Shown here piece after piece: positions 17,621-25,063 of a stretch of DNA of 47,682 bases. The DNA is from Hyphomicrobiales bacterium (GTDB taxonomy: Bacteria; Pseudomonadota; Alphaproteobacteria; Rhizobiales; Rhizobiaceae): positions 1-47,682 of the forward strand of contig UCOA01000122.1 in assembly GCA_900474095.1 (NCBI GenBank). The letters run 5' to 3'. The position numbers and the translations under genes were made by a program. Each line of letters opens with the position of its first letter. Position 1 is the first letter of the stretch. The notes under the pieces are model-generated. The model made no database searches and was not told where the DNA came from. It was given only the letters and a program-made list of their open reading frames with translations.

Positions 17621-17637
17621 TGACTGTCCGTCAGTCA
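17621..17637. promoter_or_regulatory. TetR-type operator 1 (upstream of the GNAT gene)
   Basis: TGACTGTCCGTCAGTCA, a perfect inverted repeat of TGACTG/CAGTCA with a 5-base centre. It lies 28 bases before the GNAT start. The same 17 bases occur at 18512. Confidence 0.8.
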
Positions 17638-17690
17638 TTCTACACATTGCGATGATTCTGACAAGATGGCCCGCGGTGGCGGAGGGAGGA

Positions 17691-18317
17691 CTAAGGCTGG
17701 TCCGGAACGCGGTGCTGTTGGACACGGGTGCTGACTGTCCGGGCGAATAGCTCACGCATTTGCCGGACCAGCACGGTTCTGTTCGGCGCGGACGAGGCTT
17801 TGGCATCGTTGACAACCCCGTGCAGCGCGTTGAAGAGAAAGATCGCCGTAAAGCGGGGGTTCTTAACTGTCCAGGCGCCAGCGGCATCGCCGCCGGCGAG
17901 CAGCCCGGTCAACTGGTCGACGATGGGATTGTTGCTCAGTCCCGTCCGGCTCGGGGGCGGACCCTCGGAGAAAATGATGTCGTGCAGCCGGGCGGCGTCG
18001 AGATAGGCTTTCGTACAACCAAGGACCCAGCCTGCAAGCTTGCCATCCCAATCTTCCTTGCGTTTGCCCTTCAGCCCGCTATTGATGCCGCCGAGGACAA
18101 TGTGAACGAACTGATCCCGCAGGGCGTTGACCACGTCGTCCTTTGACGAGAAATAGAGATAGAAGGTTCCTTTCGCGACGCCCGCTTCAGCCGTGATCTG
18201 CTCGACCGTCGTCGGTTCGATGCCGTTGATTTGAAAGAGATGGGCCGCTGCGGCGATCAAGTCTTCGCGGCGCTCTTCTGCGGGTTTGGTTCTTCGGCTC
18301 GCGGAACGTGCAGGCAT
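17691..18317 (-). CDS. TetR family repressor of the phenazine-type cluster
   Basis: A 208-residue regulator. Residues about 14-60 form the TetR helix-turn-helix (RREDLIAAAAHLFQINGIEP, then AEAGVAKGTFYLYFSSKDDV), followed by an all-helical ligand domain. The start at 18317 has AGGAG upstream. It is transcribed away from phzA/B, and the shared spacer carries operator 2 (18512). Four more copies of that palindrome lie before other units of the cluster. TetR proteins usually repress and let go when a small molecule binds, so a phenazine or precursor is a likely ligand. That this gene is the one binding the palindromes is inferred from position; the other TetR gene (37128) has a different palindrome beside it. 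Confidence 0.88.
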   Translation of the reverse strand: MPARSASRRTKPAEERREDLIAAAAHLFQINGIEPTTVEQITAEAGVAKGTFYLYFSSKDDVVNALRDQFVHIVLGGINSGLKGKRKEDWDGKLAGWVLGCTKAYLDAARLHDIIFSEGPPPSRTGLSNNPIVDQLTGLLAGGDAAGAWTVKNPRFTAIFLFNALHGVVNDAKASSAPNRTVLVRQMRELFARTVSTRVQQHRVPDQP

Positions 18318-18511
18318 TCTATTCTTCTCCTGATCAAGCGCATGATCTCATGCGTTCGCTGCGAGTTGCAACACCTGCGGCGATATGGGGGTGGCAAACC
18401 ATTTCCGGCGGGAGCCGTCTTGCAGCGAAACGGTGTGAGGTAGCGAGCGCGCGCTCCACCTAAGGTTTCAAACCTTTTCACGTTGCAATTCATCGAAGAT
18501 ATGCTACGACA

Positions 18512-18528
18512 TGACTGTCCGTCAGTCA
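18512..18528. promoter_or_regulatory. TetR-type operator 2 (between tetR and phzA/B)
   Basis: TGACTGTCCGTCAGTCA, identical to operator 1. It sits in the 296-base spacer between the divergent TetR gene and phzA/B, 86 bases before the phzA/B start, where it could control both directions. Confidence 0.82.
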
Positions 18529-18613
18529 ATCGGCCGTCTTGAAATTGCCATGATCGTCCGTCGTCCGTCGGCATAAATCCAAACGCATCTTGAACACTCG
18601 AAGAGCTGGGAAA

Positions 18614-19099
18614 ATGGAAAACGTTCTGGAACATGATGATGTGCTGCGCGAGAAAAACCGCAATGTTGTGAAAGATTATATGAGCCGGAAGGGTGAGAGC
18701 CGGCTTACAAGATATATGTTGTTTGACGATGACGGGATGGGTGGCCTTTGGACCGCCGATACCGTGGATCCCATCGTCGCAAAGGGGCGCGATGCGTTGA
18801 AGTCCCATGGAGAGTGGTCGTTGAAGTGCTTTCCGGATTGGGAATCGAAGAATGTCGAGATCTACGAAACGCAAGACCCGAACAAATTCTGGGTGGAATG
18901 TGACGGAGAGGGGCAGATACTCTTTGCTGACTATCCGGACGGATACTACAAAAATCACTTTATCTTCTTCTTCCTATTGGAGGATGGAAAGATCAAGCAG
19001 AGCAAGGAGTTCATGAATCCCTATCAGCAACTACGTGCGCTAGGGATTCCGATTCCCCAGGTCAAGCGGCATGGTCTGCCCCAGCACGCCGAACACTAA
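18614..19099 (+). CDS. phzB: PhzA/B, phenazine ring-forming protein
   Basis: A 161-residue protein of the NTF2-like PhzA/B family. It brings together two molecules of the aminoketone made by PhzF and helps them condense into the tricyclic phenazine precursor. Strong matches to known PhzA/PhzB are GGLWTADT, HGEWSLKCFPDW, FWVECDGEGQILF, GYYKNHF and the C-terminal EFMNPYQQLRALGIPIPQ. Length equals that of the family. Pseudomonas has two copies (phzA and phzB); here there is one, as in many other phenazine producers. The ATG at 18614 is supported by the family start; a TTG at 18590 is the alternative. It is the first gene of a plus-strand group with the transporters that follow and is controlled by operator 2. 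Confidence 0.92.
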   Translation: MENVLEHDDVLREKNRNVVKDYMSRKGESRLTRYMLFDDDGMGGLWTADTVDPIVAKGRDALKSHGEWSLKCFPDWESKNVEIYETQDPNKFWVECDGEGQILFADYPDGYYKNHFIFFFLLEDGKIKQSKEFMNPYQQLRALGIPIPQVKRHGLPQHAEH

Positions 19100-19279
19100 G
19101 CCGGCGGCCGCCCGGACGGCGAGCCGATGCAACATTCACTTCCTATCGGCGCCACTCCACCAGAGTGGCGCCCTTTTGTATGGGGAGGCATCGCCCCAGC
19201 GGGAGCGAGTTCATGCCTTGGTCGGCCGCCGATCGGCGCCCGCTTCGGAGGGGTGTCGTCGGAAATTTTTGGAGATCTA

Positions 19280-19308
19280 TTGACTGACGGTCAGTCAGAA
19301 TGTAGCTT
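19280..19308 (+). promoter_or_regulatory. Promoter with TetR-type operator 3 (upstream of the MFS gene)
   Basis: TGACTGACGGTCAGTCA at 19281-19297 is a perfect TGACTG-N5-CAGTCA palindrome. It overlaps a plausible promoter: -35 TTGACT (19280-19285), 17 bases, -10 TAGCTT (19303-19308). A repressor bound here would cover the -35 box and spacer. The MFS gene starts at 19393. Confidence 0.72.
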
Positions 19309-19392
19309 AAACTAATTCCGAAACCCAGCCGGCGTTGGATTTCCCGTCGCAATTCGGCGAAACGTCGTGGCTAAGCTGTTCGTGAGGGCGTC

Positions 19393-20577
19393 ATGTTAGT
19401 CTCAACACAGAAAGTGGGGCAGGGGCCGTGGCACGCCTTTCTTGTGCTGGTCGCGGTCGTCCTCGTATGCCTCAACCTGCGGATCGTCTTTGGGGGGGTG
19501 GGGCCTCTCATCCCTTACATGCATCTGTCGGCTGCCACCGCGAGCGCGCTGACTGCGTTCCCTCCGCTGTGCATGGGGCTTTTCGCGCCTCTCGGTCCCG
19601 TTTTCAGCCGCAGGTTCGGTCATTCGCGAGCGCTCTTTCTGGCGATGCTTATCCTCGTCGTCGGAATTCTCGTCCGTTCCTCAGGCCTGGCGGGCTTGCT
19701 GAGCGGAACGGTTATCGCGAGTGCCGGAATTGCGGCCCTCAACGTACTTACGCCAGTCTTCATTCGCCATCAGTTCGCTTCAGACCGGATTGGTGTGATG
19801 ATGGGTGTGTATGCGATGATGATGGGTGGGGGAGGCGGGCTCATGGCCGCATTTGCGATCCCACTTTACGGCGCCGCAGGCAACTCCTGGGCTTTTGCTC
19901 TGGGGGTCGCCGTCCTGCCTGCCCTGATGGCGCTCGGTGCTCTGCTGCCGCTTTTCGACAGCGCAAAGTCCACTCAAGTTTCTGCCCAGCGGCGAAACTG
20001 GAGTGCAATGCTCCGCAAAAGAATTGTTTGGAGCCTGATCGCTTTTTTCGGCGTGCAGACGCTCGTCTTCTATGCCGTCCTGGCGTGGCTACCAGCCATT
20101 TATATAAGCAAGGGAATGGATGCCGCAGCCGCGGGCTTCAATCTTGCACTTTGTATCTTCGCCGTGGCGGTCGGCGGCTTTCTCGGACCGATGATCGCTG
20201 CGAAGCATGACGACCAGCGTTCGCACATTCTGGCCTCCATTGGTCTGTGCATCGTGGGCCTTGCGGGCGTGTTGTTGTCGCCCCCGTCGTGGGCGCCGGT
20301 CTGGGTCATCCTTCTGGGCCTAGGCTTGGGGGCAGGGCAGGGCATTCCAAGCGTTCTCTTCGCTAAGCGGTCCGTCGGCCCGGCGCAAATGGCCGAACTG
20401 TCCAGTGTCGTGCAGATGGGCGGTTATCTCATAGCGGCGTCGGGGCCGGTCCTTGCAGCGGCGTTGCATGGCTGGAGCGGCGGATGGACCTGGCCCGTCG
20501 CCGCCTTGCTTGCCTTGCTCGCCATAAATGCCGTCGCAAGCCTTCCTGGAGGGCGCAACCATGTCGCAAGCTATTAA
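19393..20577 (+). CDS. MFS transporter, CynX/NimT family
   Basis: A 394-residue inner-membrane protein with about twelve hydrophobic helices. The early CLNLRIVFGGVGPLIPYM and GIAALNVLTPVFIRHQF segments are typical of the CynX/NimT branch of the major facilitator superfamily, whose members carry cyanate, nitroimidazoles or related small compounds. A loop around KSTQVSAQRRNWSAML divides the two six-helix halves. It follows phzA/B by 293 bases with its own operator-promoter and is followed 81 bases later by the ABC exporter genes, so it likely begins an export operon. Movement of the phenazine product or a toxic intermediate is inferred from context only. Confidence 0.85.
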   Translation: MLVSTQKVGQGPWHAFLVLVAVVLVCLNLRIVFGGVGPLIPYMHLSAATASALTAFPPLCMGLFAPLGPVFSRRFGHSRALFLAMLILVVGILVRSSGLAGLLSGTVIASAGIAALNVLTPVFIRHQFASDRIGVMMGVYAMMMGGGGGLMAAFAIPLYGAAGNSWAFALGVAVLPALMALGALLPLFDSAKSTQVSAQRRNWSAMLRKRIVWSLIAFFGVQTLVFYAVLAWLPAIYISKGMDAAAAGFNLALCIFAVAVGGFLGPMIAAKHDDQRSHILASIGLCIVGLAGVLLSPPSWAPVWVILLGLGLGAGQGIPSVLFAKRSVGPAQMAELSSVVQMGGYLIAASGPVLAAALHGWSGGWTWPVAALLALLAINAVASLPGGRNHVASY

Positions 20578-20658
20578 CTTTCCGACCCGTCCTCTCGCTC
20601 TTGCAACCGGCATCAGTTGGCCGAGCAGCGTTGGTGTAACAATCCTGGAGATCGTGCG

Positions 20659-22383
20659 ATGCGAGCTCAACTAGTTCTCGGCAGCAGCGGAATTACGCGC
20701 TGGACATTGGCTTCTGTTGCGGTCGGTCTCCTGATTGTGGCATGCGGCTCCGGTCAGGCGATGCTGCTGGCCGCCATATTGGCCGAGGTGCTCAGCGATA
20801 TGACCGCAACCAGCGTCACGCCCTTGCTGCTCGGACTTGGTGGCATACTGGTCGTGCGGGCTGTTTCGATCTGGCTCGCCGAGTTAGTCGCTCAGGCTTG
20901 TGCCCAAGCGGTCAAGGCCGATCTCAGAAAAAGGCTTCTCTCGCATCTCCTAGTCCTCGGGCCCGGTGTTACGCTTGTACGACAGACCGGCGAACTCCAG
21001 GCGACCATCGTCAGCGGCGTGGAGGCACTTGAGATCTATTACTCTCGCTACCTTCCGGCCGTGGCGATCGCGATCATTGGCTGCACCGGCATCGTGCTCG
21101 TGATCGCTGCCCTTGACTGGGTGTCGGCCCTCTTGCTGGCCTTCTGTCTTCTCGCGTTCCCGATGGTAGACGAGGCATGGATGCGCTGGCGGATGCCCAA
21201 GGGATCAGGCGTCTTTGCGGCCATGGGAGCGTTCGCGGCCTATCTGCTCGATAGTCTGCAGGGGATCGTTTCGATAAAGGCTTTCGGAGCGGCGGATGCG
21301 CGCCGGTCGGTGCTGGCGGCGAAGGCAACGGCGTTGCGTCAGCAGGCGATGACGACATTGCGGGTCAGCCTGTTGCGCAGCGGTCTGACCAGCTTCGTGA
21401 TGCTGTCGGGAATTGGCGTGCTGGTCTTCGTCAATGCCCTGCGGGTCGATTCGGGCAATCTTGCACCCTACGTCCTGCTCGTCACGTTTTTCCTTGCGCC
21501 TGAGGCCTTCCGGCCACTGAGCCGCGTCGAAAAGGAGTTTCATACGGCCTGGGCGGCGAGCGGCGCCATCGCCCCGATCGAATCCTTCCTGGCCCTCAGC
21601 CCTGCAGTCGTCGAACCGCTTCGGTCGGCCGACAAGCCTTCCATCGGCGACGTCGCGTTTGCCGATGTCAGCTTTGCCTATCCGCAAAGCACCGACACTG
21701 CTCTCTCCTCTCTTTCCTTTCACGTAAGCGAGAAGGAATTCGTAGCACTGGTCGGCGCCTCGGGCGCGGGTAAGTCCACCGTTACGGCGCTGCTCCTACG
21801 TTTCTTCGACCCCTCATCCGGCCGTATTTATGTCGGGGGCGTCGACATACGGGACCTATCGCTGAAGGACCTGCACTCCCTCGTCAGTGTCGTGTCTCAG
21901 GACACGTTCCTCTTCAGGGGCACGATTGCGGACAATCTACGGTTCGGCAAGCCAGAGGCGACGGATGATGACCTATGCGCTGCGGCCCGCGCGGCCCATA
22001 TCGCAGACTTTATCGAGAGCCTGCCGCAAGGCTACGAGACGGAGATCGGCGAACGCGGAATACTCCTTTCCGGCGGGCAGCGGCAGCGCCTTTCGATCGC
22101 CCGCGCCCTCCTGAAGGATGCTCCCATCCTCATCCTCGACGAGGCGACGTCGAACGTGGATGCGCAGAGCGAGAAGGCCATACAGGCCGCGTTCGAGGCC
22201 GTCGCAGGCAAGCGGACGATGCTGGTCATCGCGCACCGGCTTTCGACGATCGCGCGCGCCGACCGCATCCTTGTCCTGGATGGTGGTCGGCTGGTGAAGA
22301 CCGGAACCCCGGCCGAGCTTGGTCGAAGCGGAGGTGCCTATGGCGATCTTCTCGCAGCCGAAATGGAAAGGATGACACAATGA
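20659..22383 (+). CDS. ABC exporter half-transporter A (CydD-like)
   Basis: A 574-residue fusion of a six-helix membrane domain and an ATP-binding domain. The ATG at 20659 has GGAG nine bases upstream. In the ATPase part are the Walker A loop GASGAGKST (from about residue 366), the ABC signature LLSGGQRQRLSIARALL, Walker B ILILDEATS and the H-loop IAHRLST, so it should hydrolyse ATP. The membrane part resembles CydD-type exporters of the thiol/heme family. Its stop overlaps the start of the next gene (ATGA), which encodes the likely partner. Together they would form a heterodimeric exporter; the cargo is unknown but the surrounding cluster suggests a phenazine derivative. Confidence 0.87.
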   Translation: MRAQLVLGSSGITRWTLASVAVGLLIVACGSGQAMLLAAILAEVLSDMTATSVTPLLLGLGGILVVRAVSIWLAELVAQACAQAVKADLRKRLLSHLLVLGPGVTLVRQTGELQATIVSGVEALEIYYSRYLPAVAIAIIGCTGIVLVIAALDWVSALLLAFCLLAFPMVDEAWMRWRMPKGSGVFAAMGAFAAYLLDSLQGIVSIKAFGAADARRSVLAAKATALRQQAMTTLRVSLLRSGLTSFVMLSGIGVLVFVNALRVDSGNLAPYVLLVTFFLAPEAFRPLSRVEKEFHTAWAASGAIAPIESFLALSPAVVEPLRSADKPSIGDVAFADVSFAYPQSTDTALSSLSFHVSEKEFVALVGASGAGKSTVTALLLRFFDPSSGRIYVGGVDIRDLSLKDLHSLVSVVSQDTFLFRGTIADNLRFGKPEATDDDLCAAARAAHIADFIESLPQGYETEIGERGILLSGGQRQRLSIARALLKDAPILILDEATSNVDAQSEKAIQAAFEAVAGKRTMLVIAHRLSTIARADRILVLDGGRLVKTGTPAELGRSGGAYGDLLAAEMERMTQ

Positions 22384-24143
22384 GCAAGGGCAGCACCTCC
22401 CGGGTGGATTTCCTTGACTCTGCCGCATCCATCCTCGGGCTCATCCCACTGCTGAAAGGTCATCGCCTCAAGCTCTTCCTCACCGTACTTTCAGCGATCT
22501 GCTCTCACAGTGGCATGCTGGTCAGCCTCGGTGTTGCCGGGTGGCTGGCGGGAAGGGTGATGACAGGTACAGCGCCGGGGGGATTGTTCGCGGTCTTCCT
22601 CTGGCTTGCTGGGTCTATCGTCGCGACGGCTGCGGCCCGCTGGTGGCAGGCCTATATCTCGCATGCGCTCGCCTTCTCGGTAATCGAGACCCTGCAACTG
22701 GGCGTCTATGACGGGCTGGCACGCGCTGCCCCTTTAGATATCCTCGGGCTCCACACAGGCGAGCTCGCATCGGTCGCGATTTCCGACGCGGCGCTGATGG
22801 AGCACTTCTATGCCCATACGCTGGCAGATTACTGTGCCGCAATCCTCGTGCCGCTCATGGCCTTGATCGCCATTTTTTATGTGGAGCCGGCAATCGGAAT
22901 CGGGCTTCTGCCCTTTCTCTTTTTTGTCGCAAGCGTTCCCTACTGGTTCTCGCGTCGGGCGCAGCGACAGGGCAGTGCCATTCTCGGCAATCTCGGCGCG
23001 TTGAACGCCGAGACGGTTGAGTTCATCCTCGGTCAAAGGGAGTTGATCATCTTCGGTCGTGGTCAGGATTTCTTGAACAGGCTGATGCGCCGTACATCGA
23101 GTGTGTCAGCAGCGCAGCGGCAATATGGTGCGCGCGCCGGCCTGGAACAGGCGCTGATTGATTTTCTAACGGGTTCTTCCGTCCTGGTTTCGGTCTTCAT
23201 CGCCATCACCCGCATCAACGATGGAAACCTCGATGGGTCGCTTCTTCCGCTGATTGTCGTACTTGCCGGTGGCGCCCTGGTGCCGATCGTCGAGGTCAGT
23301 CAAACGGCACGCAAACTCGGCGAATTGAAAGCCGGCGCACGCCGCATCCTCGCCATTCTTCGTCAGCCTTCTCAAGTCGCCGACACGGGCAAGGCATCCG
23401 CGCCGCTCGGCAGGGCAATTCGGTTTCAAAACGTGACTTTCGCCTATGATGCGAACAGGAGCGAGGTCCTGAAAGGCCTTGATCTGGCCATCCCCGCCGG
23501 CAGCCTGGTGGCGTTGGCCGGTCGGTCGGGTGCGGGAAAAAGCACCGTCATGAACCTGCTCCTGCGCTTTCGCGATCCCTCGGCAGGCACGATTTCGATT
23601 GGAGCGCTTGATATCCGTGACCTGCCCCTCGACACGCTCAGGTCCCTGATCGCCTATGTTCCGCAGGACATCCATCTTTTCAACGAGACGATCGCGGACA
23701 ATATCCGATTGGGCCGACCGGACGCATCGATGGCCGATGTCGACGAGGCGTGCCTAATGGCACAGGCGGATAATTTTATCAAAGCCTTGCCCGACGGCTA
23801 CGAAACGATGTGCGGCGAAGGTGGCGCTAAGCTGTCAGGGGGTGAACGCCAGCGTCTGGCCATCGCCCGGGCACTCGTTACCAAGGCTCCCATCATTCTC
23901 CTCGACGAAGCGTCGTCCAATCTCGATACGGAAAGCGAAAGAGCGTTCGGGCAGGTGGTCGACTTGATACGCGGTAGCCGGACGGTTATCCTCATCGCGC
24001 ACCGCCCCTCCACGATCCGCCGAGCGGACAGGATCGTGGTCCTGCAGGACGGCGCAATTGTGGAGGATGGTTCCCATGCCACGCTAGCGGCACAGGGTGG
24101 CGCCTATACCAGGCTCATCGGGGAAGGAGGCCAGCCGGCATGA
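22380..24143 (+). CDS. ABC exporter half-transporter B (CydC-like)
   Basis: A 587-residue membrane-plus-ATPase protein. The start ATG overlaps the stop of the first half-transporter by four bases, implying translational coupling. It has the Walker A loop GRSGAGKST (about residue 381), Q-loop AYVPQDIHLFNETIADNIRL, signature LSGGERQRLAIARAL, Walker B IILLDEASS and H-loop IAHRPST. All catalytic elements are present in both halves, so neither site looks degenerate. It ends eight bases before the stop of phzF on the opposite strand, so the two transcripts converge with almost no space and no visible terminator. Confidence 0.87.
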   Translation: MSKGSTSRVDFLDSAASILGLIPLLKGHRLKLFLTVLSAICSHSGMLVSLGVAGWLAGRVMTGTAPGGLFAVFLWLAGSIVATAAARWWQAYISHALAFSVIETLQLGVYDGLARAAPLDILGLHTGELASVAISDAALMEHFYAHTLADYCAAILVPLMALIAIFYVEPAIGIGLLPFLFFVASVPYWFSRRAQRQGSAILGNLGALNAETVEFILGQRELIIFGRGQDFLNRLMRRTSSVSAAQRQYGARAGLEQALIDFLTGSSVLVSVFIAITRINDGNLDGSLLPLIVVLAGGALVPIVEVSQTARKLGELKAGARRILAILRQPSQVADTGKASAPLGRAIRFQNVTFAYDANRSEVLKGLDLAIPAGSLVALAGRSGAGKSTVMNLLLRFRDPSAGTISIGALDIRDLPLDTLRSLIAYVPQDIHLFNETIADNIRLGRPDASMADVDEACLMAQADNFIKALPDGYETMCGEGGAKLSGGERQRLAIARALVTKAPIILLDEASSNLDTESERAFGQVVDLIRGSRTVILIAHRPSTIRRADRIVVLQDGAIVEDGSHATLAAQGGAYTRLIGEGGQPA

Positions 24144-24151
24144 GGCGCGAG

Positions 24152-25006
24152 TCAGGACCAGCGCAGAAACTCGCCACGCGCGACGACGGTCACCGCGCCC
24201 GAAACCTCGATCGCTTCGATCGTGAGCGGCCGGGATCCGCAAATGCGGGCATGCATGAGGGAGTGCCGGCCCATCTCGACGCCCTGATGGATATTTATCT
24301 GGTCGTCGAAATCGATGATCCCGTGCCGCAAGAGGTGCAACGCCAGCGGTCCGGCCGCGGACCCCGTCGCCGCATCCTCGACGACGCCGTAGGCGGGGGA
24401 GAACATGCGCATCCTCCATTCCAATTCCTGACCGGCGAAGCAGTTGATCGCAACATCCGGCAATTGCGCCAGCCGATGGTGGTTGGGTTTGATTGCCGAA
24501 AGCGCCTCGATGGACGGTAGTCCGACGAAGACGTGACGGGGCCCGTTGCGGTATATCTCGACAGGGAAGCGGGAGTGGCTCAGCCCCAGGGCCTGCAGAA
24601 CTGTTTCTTTTTGATCATAGTCCTGCCAAGTCGGTATGGGTTGCCGCATCGTGACGGCCTCGATGTCACCACAACGAGAGCGATCCAGTCTGAAGGGGAC
24701 CGGTCCCATCTTGGTCTCGAGGACGAGGCGACCGGAGGCGTGGGATTGCCCGAGGACTGCCGCGGCTCCTAACGCCGGGTGACCGGCGAAAGGCAACTCG
24801 TTGACCGGGGTGAAGATACGGATCCTGAAGTCGCCCCCGTTATCGGGGGGAAACGTGAAGACCGTCTCAGACAGGTTCAGTTCATTGGCGATATTTTGCA
24901 TGTCGGCATCGCGAAACCCGGCGGCGTCAAGAAAGACTGCAACCGGGTTTCCCTTCAGCGGCCGATCCGAAAAGGCATCGGCAAGGACATAGGAACGTGC
25001 GTTCAT
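24152..25006 (-). CDS. phzF: PhzF, trans-2,3-dihydro-3-hydroxyanthranilate isomerase
   Basis: A 284-residue protein closely matching PhzF of pseudomonads. It isomerises 2,3-dihydro-3-hydroxyanthranilic acid (DHHA) to the reactive ketone that dimerises into the phenazine skeleton. The catalytic glutamate is E47 in NELNLSETVF. Other conserved blocks are IRIFTPVNELPFAGHPALG, YRNGPRHVFVGLPSIEALSA and MFSPAYGVVEDAATGSAAGP. It has the two-lobed diaminopimelate-epimerase fold and is cytoplasmic. It is last in the minus-strand operon phzD-phzE-phzF, 57 bases after phzE. The ribosome binding site is weak (GGGATTT). Confidence 0.95.
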   Translation of the reverse strand: MNARSYVLADAFSDRPLKGNPVAVFLDAAGFRDADMQNIANELNLSETVFTFPPDNGGDFRIRIFTPVNELPFAGHPALGAAAVLGQSHASGRLVLETKMGPVPFRLDRSRCGDIEAVTMRQPIPTWQDYDQKETVLQALGLSHSRFPVEIYRNGPRHVFVGLPSIEALSAIKPNHHRLAQLPDVAINCFAGQELEWRMRMFSPAYGVVEDAATGSAAGPLALHLLRHGIIDFDDQINIHQGVEMGRHSLMHARICGSRPLTIEAIEVSGAVTVVARGEFLRWS

Positions 25007-25063
25007 GTCGAAATCCCATAGAGGAACAAACGTCTGTCACTGGGGAGAGGCGATGGCTGGTTT

